Below, piece by piece: positions 16,296-24,566 of a stretch of 64,000 bases of DNA (position 1 is its first letter; each line of letters starts with the position of its first letter). The notes under the pieces are model-generated. The model was not told the origin of the DNA and searched no databases. It was given only the letters and a program-made list of their open reading frames with translations. The stretch covers positions 1,674,001 through 1,738,000 of the forward strand of contig NZ_SODF01000001.1 in NCBI RefSeq assembly GCF_004365875.1, read 5' to 3'. Made by a program: the position numbers and the translations under genes. Origin of the DNA: Kribbella kalugense (GTDB lineage: Bacteria > Actinomycetota > Actinomycetes > Propionibacteriales > Kribbellaceae).

Positions 16296-17638
16296 CGAAC
16301 GGTTTCCCGAGCGGATTCACGTGGGGTGCGGCAACCGCGTCGTACCAGGTTGAGGGAGCCGTCGCCGAGGACGGGCGTGGTCCGAGTATCTGGGATACCT
16401 TCGCCCACACACCGGGCCGGATCGTGGACGGCACCAACGGTGATGTGGCCGACGATCACTACCACCTGTTCGCCGACGACATCCGGTTGCTGGCCGACCT
16501 CGGGCTGAACGCGTACCGGTTCTCGATCGCTTGGCCGCGGATCGTGCCGACCGGCGCGGGTACGGCGAACGCGGCCGGGCTCGACTTCTACCGGCGGATC
16601 GCGGAGGCCTGCCTGGCGAACGGGGTCACGCCGTACGCGACGCTTTATCACTGGGACCTGCCGCAGCCGCTCGAGGACGCCGGCGGCTGGCTGGTCCGCG
16701 ACACGGCTGAGCGGTTCCGCGACTACGCGGCGATCACCCATGACGCGCTCTCCGACGTGATCTCGCACTGGATGACGCTGAACGAGCCGTGGTGCTCGGC
16801 GTTCCTCGGGTACGGGAACGGTGAGCACGCACCGGGTCGGACGGAGGGTGCGGACGCGCTCAAGGCCGTGCACCATCTGCTGCTCGGCCACGGTCTGACG
16901 CTCGACGCGATCCGCTCGGAGGGTGGCACGTACGGGATCGCGCTCAACCCGGCGCCGATCCACGCCGCCACCGACTCTCCCGCCGACCGCGACGCCGCGC
17001 GCCGGGTCGACGGGCTCCGCAACCGGGTGTTCCTCGAGCCGCTGCTGTCCGGGCGGTATCCGGCGGACGTTCTCGAGGACACCGGGATGACTTCGTGGTT
17101 CGCCGAGCAGGAGGCGGACCTTCCGCTGATCGCGGCGCCGCTCGACTTCATCGGCGTCAACTACTACTGCCCGACGACCGTCGCCGCGCCGGACGGGCCG
17201 ATCTCGTCGCCCGTCGCGTCGACGCAACCCGGCAGCGAGAATGTCGTTGCCGTGGACACCGGTCTGCCGCGGACCCAGATGGGCTGGCCGATCCAGGCCA
17301 CCGGTCTCCGCGACATCCTGGTCACGATCAACAAGCTGGCGCCCGAGTTGCCGTTGTACGTGACGGAAAACGGCGCGGCGTACCCCGACGCGGTGACCGC
17401 TGACGGCTCGATCGAGGACGACGATCGCCTCGACTACATCAAGCAGCACATCGATGTCTGCAAGGACCTGGTCGCCGAAGGCTTCCCTCTGAAGGGGTAC
17501 TTCGCCTGGTCGCTGATGGACAACTACGAGTGGGCCTGGGGCTACAGCCGCCGCTTCGGCATCGTGTACGTCGACTACGCGAACCAGGCCCGCATCGTGA
17601 AGAAGAGCGGGCGCTGGTTGAAGGACTTCCTCAGCTAG
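16292..17638 (+). CDS. GH1 beta-glucosidase
   Basis: This 448-aa family 1 glycoside hydrolase has the N-terminal signature FTWGAATASYQVEGA, the acid/base E165 in TLNEPW and the nucleophile E359 in YVTENGAAY. There is no signal peptide, so it should hydrolyse imported beta-glucosides in the cytoplasm, consistent with the ABC importer at the head of the operon. GTG 16292 overlaps the reductase stop, after AAGGAGA. Its TAG stop shares the tetranucleotide CTAG with the convergent ROK gene. Confidence 0.93.
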   Translation: MTNGFPSGFTWGAATASYQVEGAVAEDGRGPSIWDTFAHTPGRIVDGTNGDVADDHYHLFADDIRLLADLGLNAYRFSIAWPRIVPTGAGTANAAGLDFYRRIAEACLANGVTPYATLYHWDLPQPLEDAGGWLVRDTAERFRDYAAITHDALSDVISHWMTLNEPWCSAFLGYGNGEHAPGRTEGADALKAVHHLLLGHGLTLDAIRSEGGTYGIALNPAPIHAATDSPADRDAARRVDGLRNRVFLEPLLSGRYPADVLEDTGMTSWFAEQEADLPLIAAPLDFIGVNYYCPTTVAAPDGPISSPVASTQPGSENVVAVDTGLPRTQMGWPIQATGLRDILVTINKLAPELPLYVTENGAAYPDAVTADGSIEDDDRLDYIKQHIDVCKDLVAEGFPLKGYFAWSLMDNYEWAWGYSRRFGIVYVDYANQARIVKKSGRWLKDFLS

Positions 17639-18855
17639 GCGCGGGAGTTCTGGTGCGGGGTCAGCTGGGAGTGGAGGACCAAGGAAGCCGCTCCCAGCGC
17701 GGCTGCACTCGGGCCTAGCTTGGACAGCTCGACGCGGGTGGGGTGCATGGCGCGAACGAACGAGAGGCGGTTGAGCTCGGTCGCAGCGACCCGGACGTAG
17801 ATGTCGCCGGCTTCGCTGAAGCCCGGGCCGGCCAGGATGATCTGCTCGAGGTCGAGCAGGTTGGTGATCGACAGCAAGGCCTTCGCCAGGTACGTCGCGG
17901 ATTCCTCGAGCAGCTCCACGCAGCGAGGATCCCCCGCGGCCGCCAGCCGGGCGATCTTGGCGAAGTCGGAACGGACAGACAACCTCCGACCGCGGAGGCC
18001 GAGCTTGTCGGCCAGCGCCTCGTCCTTCCCGGCCCGCGCGACCACTGCAGCCGGTGCAGCCAGGCTCTCCAGACACCCTTGACCACCGCACCAGCACATC
18101 GGCCCGTTCACGTCGAGGACCATGTGCCCGATCTCGCCGACGTTCGACGACGAACCGCGGTACACGTCCCCGTTGGTTACTAGGCCCAGCCCGAACCCGG
18201 CCGCCATGTACACGGTCGCGAAGTCGTTCACCGACGGGATCTTCCCGGCCCAGAACTCGCCGATCGCCGCACAGGTCGAGTCGTTCTCCACGACGATCGG
18301 GTGGTCGATGGCGGCCTTCAGCGTGTCCCGGACCGCGAATGGCTCCCACGCGTACTTCTCCGAGTCCGTCCGCAACAGTCGCGTCCCGCCGCGCCCCTGC
18401 CGGCCGGCCAGCGCCACCCCGACACCGACCAGCGTCGACGGCTCGATCTCCGCCTTCACCATCAGATCCTCGAGCTCGGCCGTGATCCGCCGTACCGCCG
18501 TCGCCGGAGCGTCCTTGCCGATCCCCCGCGACGACACCTGCTCGATCACCCGCCCGCTCATATCGGTGACGACGTACGTCGTACTCGGGGTGTCGACCGA
18601 GATCCCGACGGCGTGCCGGGCCCGCGGGTTGAACTGCAGCAGCGTCGCGCGTTTCCCACCGGTCGGGTCGCCGTACCCGGTCTCGATGATCAGGCCGTCG
18701 GCCAGCAGCCGCTTGACCACCCGGGAGATCGACGCGCCGGTGAGCCCGGACCTCTCGGCCAGATCGACCCGGGTGACCGTGCCGCTGGAGCGGATCAGGT
18801 CCAGGATCGCGCTATGCGTCTCCTGTGCGGTCGCACCTCTCAGCATCTTCGCCAC
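17635..18855 (-). CDS. ROK-family transcriptional repressor
   Basis: The 406-aa product has an N-terminal winged helix (about 15-70, with TRVDLAERSGLTGASISRVVKRL) and a C-terminal ROK sugar-kinase-like domain. The ROK zinc signature is GHMVLDVNGPMCWCGGQGCLE. GTG 18855 is preceded by GAGGGAGGG at a good distance; further-upstream starts lack a ribosome site. It is convergent with the beta-glucosidase operon and most likely represses it until a sugar binds, supported by the GTWAGGAAGT motif shared by the two promoters. Confidence 0.88.
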   Translation of the reverse strand: MAKMLRGATAQETHSAILDLIRSSGTVTRVDLAERSGLTGASISRVVKRLLADGLIIETGYGDPTGGKRATLLQFNPRARHAVGISVDTPSTTYVVTDMSGRVIEQVSSRGIGKDAPATAVRRITAELEDLMVKAEIEPSTLVGVGVALAGRQGRGGTRLLRTDSEKYAWEPFAVRDTLKAAIDHPIVVENDSTCAAIGEFWAGKIPSVNDFATVYMAAGFGLGLVTNGDVYRGSSSNVGEIGHMVLDVNGPMCWCGGQGCLESLAAPAAVVARAGKDEALADKLGLRGRRLSVRSDFAKIARLAAAGDPRCVELLEESATYLAKALLSITNLLDLEQIILAGPGFSEAGDIYVRVAATELNRLSFVRAMHPTRVELSKLGPSAAALGAASLVLHSQLTPHQNSRA

Positions 18856-18875
18856 GTCGCCCTCCCTCGGACCGC

Positions 18876-18900
18876 ACTTTAGTACACAACGTAAGGAAGT
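18876..18900. promoter_or_regulatory. Candidate ROK autoregulatory operator
   Basis: The 25-bp segment starts ACTTTAGTAC and ends GTAAGGAAGT, lying 21-45 bases upstream of the ROK start. The right half repeats the site in the sugar ABC promoter (11428-11437) with one mismatch, and ACTT/AAGT form the outer dyad. On the minus strand TACTAA in this segment is a plausible -10. Confidence 0.5.
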
Positions 18901-18908
18901 GGCAGAGG

Positions 18909-18939
18909 TTGACCTCAACCAACGTTGAGGTCCTAGCGT
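18909..18939 (+). promoter_or_regulatory. MerR/SoxR-type promoter with 19-bp spacer
   Basis: TTGACC (18909-18914) and TAGCGT (18934-18939) are separated by 19 bp, the over-long spacing that MerR-family activators correct by twisting DNA. Within it lies the perfect dyad GACCTCAAC-CAAC-GTTGAGGTC (18911-18932), close to the known SoxR box CCTCAAG-N4-CTTGAGG. The expected transcription start at about 18946 is two bases before the ATG, so the message would be leaderless. Confidence 0.75.
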
Positions 18940-18947
18940 TGCCGGGC

Positions 18948-19922
18948 ATGAAGGCGATCAGACTGCACGCGTTCGGCCCGGCGGAGAACCTGCTCTACGA
19001 GGACGTCCCCGACCCCACTCCCGAGACCGGCATGGTGCTCGTCGAGGTGGAGGCCGCCGGTGTCCATCTCGTCGACACGATGATCCGGTCGGGCTCGACC
19101 GGCGACAGCCCGATCCCGATCCCTGACCTGCCGACGATCCCCGGGCGCGAGGTCGCGGGCCGGGTCAGCGCGGTCGGCCCGGACGTGGACGCGTCCTGGG
19201 TCGGCAAACGTGTCGTCGTCCATCTGGGCATGGTGCCAGGTGGGTACGCCGAACGCGCGGTAGCGAAGGTCGAGTCGCTCTACGAGATTCCCGACCACGT
19301 GGACGCGGCGCAGGCAGTCGCGGCGATCGGCACCGGGCGGACGACCGCGGGGATCCTGTCGCAGGCTCAGCTCACTGACGATGACGTCGTACTGATCACT
19401 GCCGCTGCGGGCGGGATCGGCAGCTACCTGGTGCAGGCTGCGCGGAACGTGGGCGCGACGGTGATCGGGTTGGCGGGCGGTGCGGCCAAGGTCGAGCTGG
19501 TGCGGTCGCTGGGGGCGCAGTACGCGATCGACTACAACGATCCGGACTGGGTGGCCGGGCTGAAGGCCTTGCTGGGCGATCGGGAGATCACGGTCCTGCT
19601 CGACGGGGTTGGTGGGGTCAACGGTCAGCACGCGTTCGACCTCCTCGGGTACGGCGGGCGGCTGCTGATGTTCGGCTGGTCGGGTGGCGGCGCGATTGAG
19701 TACACCGACGAAGAGCTGGCGGCCCGCGGCCTCACCGCCGACTGGGCAATCGGAGCCAAGTTGGCCGCCCAACTCCGCACCCTCGAGACCGCCGCACTCG
19801 AGGAGGCCGTCTCGGGCCGCTGGCACGCGCTGACCACAACGTTCCCTCTGTCCGAAGCAGCAGCCGCTCACCAGGCCCTCGAAGACCGGCAGACCACCGG
19901 CAAGGTCGTCCTCATCCCCTGA
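18948..19922 (+). CDS. Zinc-independent quinone oxidoreductase-like dehydrogenase (MDR family)
   Basis: The 324-aa protein belongs to the medium-chain dehydrogenase/reductase superfamily. MKAIRLHAFGPAENLLYEDV begins the GroES-like domain, PGREVAGRV follows, and the Rossmann part has LITAAAGGIGSYLVQAA for NADPH. The catalytic and structural zinc cysteines are missing, which places it with quinone oxidoreductases (QOR). Such reductases are known members of the Streptomyces SoxR regulon, which fits the SoxR-like promoter directly upstream. No ribosome binding site is visible, as expected for a leaderless mRNA. Confidence 0.85.
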   Translation: MKAIRLHAFGPAENLLYEDVPDPTPETGMVLVEVEAAGVHLVDTMIRSGSTGDSPIPIPDLPTIPGREVAGRVSAVGPDVDASWVGKRVVVHLGMVPGGYAERAVAKVESLYEIPDHVDAAQAVAAIGTGRTTAGILSQAQLTDDDVVLITAAAGGIGSYLVQAARNVGATVIGLAGGAAKVELVRSLGAQYAIDYNDPDWVAGLKALLGDREITVLLDGVGGVNGQHAFDLLGYGGRLLMFGWSGGGAIEYTDEELAARGLTADWAIGAKLAAQLRTLETAALEEAVSGRWHALTTTFPLSEAAAAHQALEDRQTTGKVVLIP

Positions 19923-19996
19923 GACGCGCGGGGAGACATTCTCTGCCGGTCGCTGTCGGCTTAGCGTCGTAGTACAGCCGATCTAGCGGAGGATTC

Positions 19997-20749
19997 ATGA
20001 CCGACCTGGTCACACCCGACCACCTGGCGCAGTTCCGCGACGAGGGGTACTTCGTGCTGGACCGCGTGCTCACCGACGAACAACTGGAGCTGTTGCGCGG
20101 CGGAGCGCAGTACTCGATCGACAAACTCGACGCCGCGATGGACGAGGCGGGGACGGACTCGCTCGGGATCAACCACCGGGGCAAGCGGTACTTCAGCAGC
20201 ATGATCTACCAGGACCGGCCCGAGCTGCGGCAGTTCCTGTTCAGCGACACGATGGCCGAGATCTGCCGGAAGACGCTCGGGGACGAGGCGTACCTGTTCT
20301 GGGAGCAGTACGTGATCAAGGCCGGCGACCCGGAGACGGCGTTCGCGTGGCACCAGGACTCCGGGTACGTCCACGAGGACCACACGCCGTACCTCACCTG
20401 CTGGATCGCGCTCGACGACGTCACCGAGGAGAACGGCTCGGTCTACCTGCTGCCGTACTCGCGGTCCGGGATCAAGTCGTACATCAAGCACATCCGCGAC
20501 CCGAAGCTGAACGACATGGTCTGCTACTTCGGCTCCGACCCCGGCATCCCGATGACCGCGTCGGCCGGCTCGATCGTCGTCTTCTCCAGCGTCGTCATCC
20601 ACCGCAGCGGTCCCAACCTCACCGACCGAAACCGCCGCGTCTACATCGCGCAGTACTCCCAAGACATCATCCAAGCCAAGGACGGCTCGCGCGCCCACGG
20701 TTCCTTCGACCCATTCCTGAAGGCCGGTCAGAACATAGCCGACCACTGA
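19997..20749 (+). CDS. PhyH-family Fe(II)/2-oxoglutarate dioxygenase
   Basis: The 250-aa phytanoyl-CoA dioxygenase-like protein carries the metal triad H119-x-D121 (AWHQDSG) and H202 (VIHRSG). An Arg in NRRVYIAQYS is suited to hold 2-oxoglutarate. The start is supported by GCGGAGGA before ATG 19997. The substrate is not predictable; the family hydroxylates lipids, osmolytes and natural products. It may belong to the neighbouring carbohydrate locus, but it has its own 74-bp upstream region. Confidence 0.85.
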   Translation: MTDLVTPDHLAQFRDEGYFVLDRVLTDEQLELLRGGAQYSIDKLDAAMDEAGTDSLGINHRGKRYFSSMIYQDRPELRQFLFSDTMAEICRKTLGDEAYLFWEQYVIKAGDPETAFAWHQDSGYVHEDHTPYLTCWIALDDVTEENGSVYLLPYSRSGIKSYIKHIRDPKLNDMVCYFGSDPGIPMTASAGSIVVFSSVVIHRSGPNLTDRNRRVYIAQYSQDIIQAKDGSRAHGSFDPFLKAGQNIADH

Positions 20750-20777
20750 CAGGCCTCGTCGTTCCCCCACAGGCCGG

Positions 20778-20823
20778 GTTGGGGAGGATTTCCTGCCCGA
20801 TTCGGCGCAGAATCCTCCCCAAC
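20778..20823 (+). terminator. Strong hairpin terminator after the dioxygenase gene
   Basis: A perfect 13-bp stem, GTTGGGGAGGATT (20778-20790) pairing with AATCCTCCCCAAC (20811-20823), encloses a 20-base loop and starts 29 bases after the stop codon. There is no T-run, as is common for actinomycete terminators. Confidence 0.65.
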
Positions 20824-21175
20824 TCCCCTCAGAGAGCTCGGCATGAGGAGTGCTTGGTGGTAGGCGAGTTCGCTCCTCGTCCTCCACCATCGCCGACCAC
20901 AGTCGTACGGCGAGCTCGGCGGCCTTGGAGCGGATCTCGTCAGGCATCAGGAGGCCGGGTGGCGGAGCTCCTTCGCCGTCGCAGTAGTCGTCCGACACGA
21001 AGAACAAGTCCGCCGCCGCCTGGTGCTGCTCCGACTGGGCGATCAGCCGTTCGCGGGCTGCGTCACCCGGCTGAAGTTCCCAGCCTTCAGTGGGATGACC
21101 CAGACCCACAACTCGCTGGCTGCGGAACCAGAATTCCTTCGAGCGGCGACCTCCGACTTCGACATCAGAAGCCTG
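20824..21175 (-). pseudogene. Possible gene remnant in a gene-poor stretch
   Basis: This 350-bp stretch has no intact gene. On the minus strand one frame, open from a TAA at 21178, reads as plausible protein: KEFWFRSQRVVGLGHP, then RERLIAQSEQHQAAADLFFVS and MPDEIRSKAAELAVRLWSAM, before dissolving into low-quality sequence at about 20880. There is no stop codon of its own, no ribosome binding site and only a GTG (21109) as start. It could be the C-terminal relic of a lost gene or chance coding. The plus strand shows nothing convincing. Confidence 0.3.
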
Positions 21176-21233
21176 TTACTGGCTTGAGCCTGCACGTCAT
21201 GACCCCCAGAAGATTCGAACGATTGGGCCATCG

Positions 21234-21671
21234 CTAGCCTGCCCGGCGGAGGCTCCGGGCCAGGGTTGGGATCATCACCGTGGCAGCGATGACGTGCAGG
21301 CCGATGAGGGCGGCGGTGGTGGCGGTTGTTGCCCCGGCGAGGAGGGGTGGGACGAACGAGATCGCGGTCAGCGGCAAGGCTGTCTGCACGAATCGTTTGG
21401 CGGGGCGGGTGCTCCAACGCCCGAGAGCGGCGGCGATGACGACGCCAACGACCGAGAAGAAGCCTGTCACCACGGTGAATCCGGGCACCGGGATGGTCTC
21501 ACCACCATCGGGGACCTCGAAGTCGACGCCACCGGCCCGGGCCAGCGCGGCGGCGACGGTCGTTGCCGCCATCGCCGCGAGGGTGGCAAGCAAGCCGGTG
21601 CCAATGAGGCCGCGGGTGTGGTTTGTCCGGCCCGCTGCCGCGACGGCTCCGGTGTCATTCATGCTGTTCAT
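21234..21671 (-). CDS. DUF6069-like four-helix membrane protein
   Basis: The 145-aa product has four hydrophobic segments: LIGTGLLATLAAMAATTVAAALA, FTVVTGFFSVVGVVIAAALG, TALPLTAISFVPPLLAGA and TTAALIGLHVIAATVMIP. It resembles the DUF6069 family of small actinomycete membrane proteins. The ATG overlaps the sigma factor stop (ATGA), so it is made together with it. It is not a classical zinc-binding anti-sigma factor: there is no HxxxCxxC motif and no cytoplasmic domain. Whether it affects sigma activity is unknown. Confidence 0.75.
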   Translation of the reverse strand: MNSMNDTGAVAAAGRTNHTRGLIGTGLLATLAAMAATTVAAALARAGGVDFEVPDGGETIPVPGFTVVTGFFSVVGVVIAAALGRWSTRPAKRFVQTALPLTAISFVPPLLAGATTATTAALIGLHVIAATVMIPTLARSLRRAG

Positions 21672-22654
21672 GGCATCCCTAGGGTCTCGGGCAGGCCGAG
21701 TCGCGGGAACTGGTCGGCGTGGAAGGTGATGATCTCGGCGATCGCCCCGCCGGTCACCCGCAGTACGTCGATCGTGAGCGGCAGGTACGTGCCCTCCTCC
21801 TGCCGCATGTAGAAGGCCACGGCGGGCTGACGGTTCGCCGACGTGAGTACGGCGCGGAGGTGTTTCATGTCCTCAAAGCCGCTCTCGATCCAGTCGTGCA
21901 CCACCGCGTCGCGGCCGACGTACAGGCCGGGGGTGGGCGGCATCGAGCAGCGGACGTCGTCCCGTAGCAGTGCGGTGATCGTGTCGACGTCCGTGGCCAC
22001 GCTGGCCTCGGTGTAGCGGCGTACCAGGTCGCGTGTGCCGGCGTCCTCGTCGCCGCCGGTCCAGTCCTGACGCTCGGCGGGAAGGTGCTCCCGCATGCCG
22101 GCGCGGGCCCTCTGCAGCGCGCTGTTCACGGAGTTGACGGAGTCACCGAGGAGGTCCGCAACGTCCTTTGCGGGCCAGCCGAGCACGTCCCGCAGGATCA
22201 GCACGGCCCGCGGGCGCGGCGCGAGGTGCTGGACCGCGACCAGATAGGCCAGCTCGATCGTCTCCCGCGCCATCGCAACGCTCTCCGGCTCGTCCGCGTC
22301 GGCCGCGGGGAGCTCGTCGAGCAGTTGGTCCGGGTACGGCTGCAGCCACAGCACCTCACCGCCGGTCGCCGGCTCCGGGCGGCTCTTGTCGAGCAGGTCC
22401 AGGCAGGCGTTGGTGGCAATCCGGTACAGCCACGCCCGGAACGTCGACCGCCCCTCGTAGGTCTCTCGCCTACGCCAGGCCCGCAGAAACGTCTCCTGCA
22501 CCGTGTCCTCGGCATCCTCGAACGACCCCAGCATCCGGTAGCAATGCACATGCAACTCCCGCCGATGCCGCTCCGCCATCCCAGAGAACGCCGGCTCGTC
22601 AACCTCCCCCAGTCCACCCACGCCCAGCCCCTCCAATAACGCATCCACACTCAT
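21668..22654 (-). CDS. ECF sigma factor with C-terminal SnoaL-like domain
   Basis: The 328-aa protein contains sigma region 2 (about 25-95: HCYRMLGSFEDAEDTVQETFLRAWR) and region 4 (about 140-195: LAPRPRAVLILRDVLGWPAKDVADLL). A fused SnoaL/NTF2-like domain follows (about 205-320, with DVRCSMPPTPGLYVGRDAV). This is the layout of the sigma-70 TIGR02960 (SigX5) group, whose SnoaL-like extension is thought to modulate activity in place of a separate anti-sigma factor. AAGGGTGA precedes ATG 22654. Targets are unknown. Confidence 0.9.
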   Translation of the reverse strand: MSVDALLEGLGVGGLGEVDEPAFSGMAERHRRELHVHCYRMLGSFEDAEDTVQETFLRAWRRRETYEGRSTFRAWLYRIATNACLDLLDKSRPEPATGGEVLWLQPYPDQLLDELPAADADEPESVAMARETIELAYLVAVQHLAPRPRAVLILRDVLGWPAKDVADLLGDSVNSVNSALQRARAGMREHLPAERQDWTGGDEDAGTRDLVRRYTEASVATDVDTITALLRDDVRCSMPPTPGLYVGRDAVVHDWIESGFEDMKHLRAVLTSANRQPAVAFYMRQEEGTYLPLTIDVLRVTGGAIAEIITFHADQFPRLGLPETLGMP

Positions 22655-22718
22655 AACATCACCCTTCCGTCCAGCGCGGTCCTTTCACACGTAAGACGGC
22701 CACGGACGCCACAACTCA

Positions 22719-23468
22719 TCACCAGGGCGCGGTCAGCGTGTTCCCGAGGGACATCGAGGCTGCCGTCAGCGCCGTACGGTCGACGGCTGCTGGGGTGTCT
22801 TTCGCGAACGGGGTCCAGCCGGGGAAGAAGATGCCGTGCGGCCAAGCGACAGGCTGGGTCCGACTGAAGGCGGTGTGGAACTTGTCCAGGACGACGGCTG
22901 GGAGCTTGGTCGAGAGGAAAGGGAGGCTGGAGATCGAATGGCTGGCGCGGAGGGCGCTCGGAGTCGGCAGGGTTTCCTCGATGGCGATTGAGCCGTAGAC
23001 GGCCCCGGTGCGGCTGGTGAGATCTCGCAGTACGTCGCTCGCCCAGCCAGCCAGCTTGTACGCCGCCTTCCGGTCCTTCAACGTCCACAGCCCCTCGGGC
23101 AATCCCAATGCGCCGGCCGACAACGAGACGGCCACCGGATGGGTCTCCACCTCCGTCCCGAACAGATGCTCCACGATCACCGTGCCCAACCCCTTGCCGC
23201 GATACCCAGCCTTCAACGCCCGCGACACCGGGTCCCCGCCACGCACCACCGACTCGAACTCCGCACCCCCGAGCCGCACGATCGACCGGTCCTCCAGATC
23301 CTGCACCATCCCAAACCGCCGCCCCCGCGGCGCAACCTCAACTACACCCGACGGCACACACCCAAACTCACGCGCGACGTCACACGCACGCGGGAAAGCC
23401 AACTCCTCGTCCCCAGCCACCCACACCGCAACCGTCAGATGCGGCGGCTCCGGGTACAGGGCTTCCAT
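22719..23468 (-). CDS. Uncharacterised 249-aa protein
   Basis: The product starts MEALYPEPPHLTVAVWVAGD and shows no signal peptide, membrane segment or catalytic motif that I recognise. It has a Gly/Arg-rich central loop (GGDPVSRALKAGYRGKGLGTVIVEHLFG). The ATG at 23468 is three bases from the YnfA stop, so it is the likely last gene of the MerR/YnfA operon. The 64 bp between its stop and the sigma factor start hold no gene. Confidence 0.6.
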   Translation of the reverse strand: MEALYPEPPHLTVAVWVAGDEELAFPRACDVAREFGCVPSGVVEVAPRGRRFGMVQDLEDRSIVRLGGAEFESVVRGGDPVSRALKAGYRGKGLGTVIVEHLFGTEVETHPVAVSLSAGALGLPEGLWTLKDRKAAYKLAGWASDVLRDLTSRTGAVYGSIAIEETLPTPSALRASHSISSLPFLSTKLPAVVLDKFHTAFSRTQPVAWPHGIFFPGWTPFAKDTPAAVDRTALTAASMSLGNTLTAPW

Positions 23469-23470
23469 CG

Positions 23471-23806
23471 TCACGAGCTGCGGGGCGCGTACATGATCAC
23501 GACTACGCCGAGCAGGCAGATGGCGGCGCCGGTGATGTCCCAGCGGTCGGGTTTGAAGTGGTCGACCAGGACTCCCCAGGTTAGGGAGCCGGCTACGAAG
23601 ATGCCGCCGTAGGCGGCGAGGATTCGGCCGAAGTTGGGGTCGGGCTGGAAGGTGGCGACGAAGCCGTAGGCGCCTAGGGCAACTATTCCGCCGGCGATCC
23701 AGAGCAGGCCGCGGTGTTCGCGCCAGCCTTGCCAGATCAGCCAGGCTCCCCCAATCTCGGCGATCGCCGCCAGCACGAACAGGAGGACGGACTTGAGGAC
23801 CGTCAT
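23471..23806 (-). CDS. YnfA-family small membrane protein
   Basis: The 111-aa protein has four membrane helices: [61 protein letters not shown] and [16 protein letters not shown]. The YnfA/UPF0060 signature [15 protein letters not shown] is clear. YnfA is related to small multidrug resistance transporters. The ATG overlaps the stop of the upstream MerR regulator (ATGA), suggesting that a metal or toxic cation controls it. Confidence 0.88.
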   Translation of the reverse strand: MTVLKSVLLFVLAAIAEIGGAWLIWQGWREHRGLLWIAGGIVALGAYGFVATFQPDPNFGRILAAYGGIFVAGSLTWGVLVDHFKPDRWDITGAAICLLGVVVIMYAPRSS

Positions 23807-24216
23807 GCACGGCCGATCTCGGGGAACGGGAGGGGACAGTCGGGGTTGCCGGCGCAGGTTTGGAGGTCGTCGCAGCCGGCGGCGATGCCTGCGCGCAAGG
23901 TGTCGGCGATGACGGTGAGGTCGGCGATCTTGGCTTCCACGTCGAGCAGTTTCTCGCGGGCTCGCGTCTGCAGTCCGGCTCCCTCGCCGCGGGCGTGGCG
24001 ATGTCTGGCGGTGTCGAGCAGGTCGGACACCTCGGCGAGGGTGAACCCGAGTCGCTGGGCCGCCTTGATCACGCGCAGGGTCGTGACTGCTTCCGATGGG
24101 TACATCCGGTGCCCGCCACGGGTCCGGCTCGGTTCGTCGAGCAGGCCGCGGCGTTCGTAGTACCGCAGGGTTTGCAGGTTGACGCCGGCCGCAGCGGCGA
24201 GCTCGCTCGATCTCAC
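23803..24216 (-). CDS. MerR-family metal-type regulator
   Basis: The 137-aa protein has an N-terminal MerR helix-turn-helix ([20 protein letters not shown], then [19 protein letters not shown]), a dimerisation helix (about 80-110) and a C-terminal metal-type loop with three cysteines in [18 protein letters not shown]. The Cys spacing recalls metal-sensing MerR/ZntR-like proteins, but the metal is not decided by sequence. GTG 24216 overlaps the stop of the preceding gene. A MerR-type promoter at 24532-24562 drives this operon, so it probably activates its own transcription unit. Confidence 0.87.
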   Translation of the reverse strand: MRSSELAAAAGVNLQTLRYYERRGLLDEPSRTRGGHRMYPSEAVTTLRVIKAAQRLGFTLAEVSDLLDTARHRHARGEGAGLQTRAREKLLDVEAKIADLTVIADTLRAGIAAGCDDLQTCAGNPDCPLPFPEIGRA

Positions 24217-24524
24217 AGGCGTTCACTCAAGCCGTCGAGTACGGCGGTCTGCGTCGGCGGGACCGTGATCCGTAGGCGGAGTTCGTCAGCGGACTCGCTC
24301 AGGGTGAAGGTGAAGAATGAGCAGCACTCGGTCTCGCGGGCGGTCAGGTCGGCGACCGTCTCGCGGGAGGCGGGAGTCAGCGTGACGTCGAGGGTCTGCG
24401 CGTCCACGCGATCGGCGCCGCGGAGGTGGTCGGCGAACAGTTGGTCGAACTCCGCCATCCGGAACGGCCGGTCCGCGGTCGGCAGGGTGCAGGCGTCGGG
24501 GACCCAGGTCAGGTGATCGTCCAT
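24213..24524 (-). CDS. 103-aa protein with ECCSFF motif, first gene of the MerR operon
   Basis: There is no signal peptide. The protein is mostly charged, with a paired cysteine in [15 protein letters not shown] (about 64-78) that could bind a thiophilic metal, and a short beta-rich C-terminus. I recall similar ECC-containing proteins beside MerR regulators in actinomycetes but know of no assigned function. The ATG lies where transcription from the MerR-type promoter should begin, giving a leaderless start. The stop overlaps the MerR GTG. Confidence 0.7.
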   Translation of the reverse strand: MDDHLTWVPDACTLPTADRPFRMAEFDQLFADHLRGADRVDAQTLDVTLTPASRETVADLTARETECCSFFTFTLSESADELRLRITVPPTQTAVLDGLSERL

Positions 24525-24531
24525 GGATCGA

Positions 24532-24562
24532 CGGTAAACCCGTACCGAAGTACCGGATGCAA
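24532..24562 (-). promoter_or_regulatory. MerR-type promoter of the ECC-MerR-YnfA operon
   Basis: On the minus strand TTGCAT (24562-24557) and TTACCG (24537-24532) are 19 bp apart, the spacing of MerR-activated promoters. The spacer holds the dyad CCGGTAC-TTCG-GTACGGG, very like the CCGTAC-N4-GTACGG of the classical mer operator. Transcription should start near 24525, at the first codon of the operon. Confidence 0.7.
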
Positions 24563-24566
24563 GTCC

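Noticed and set aside
21180..21235. TTCGAATC on the minus strand near 21210, reminiscent of a tRNA T-loop
   Set aside because: The bases on both sides do not form a T-stem (AATCG against CTTCT) and no acceptor or anticodon arm can be drawn. It is not a tRNA or a convincing attachment site.
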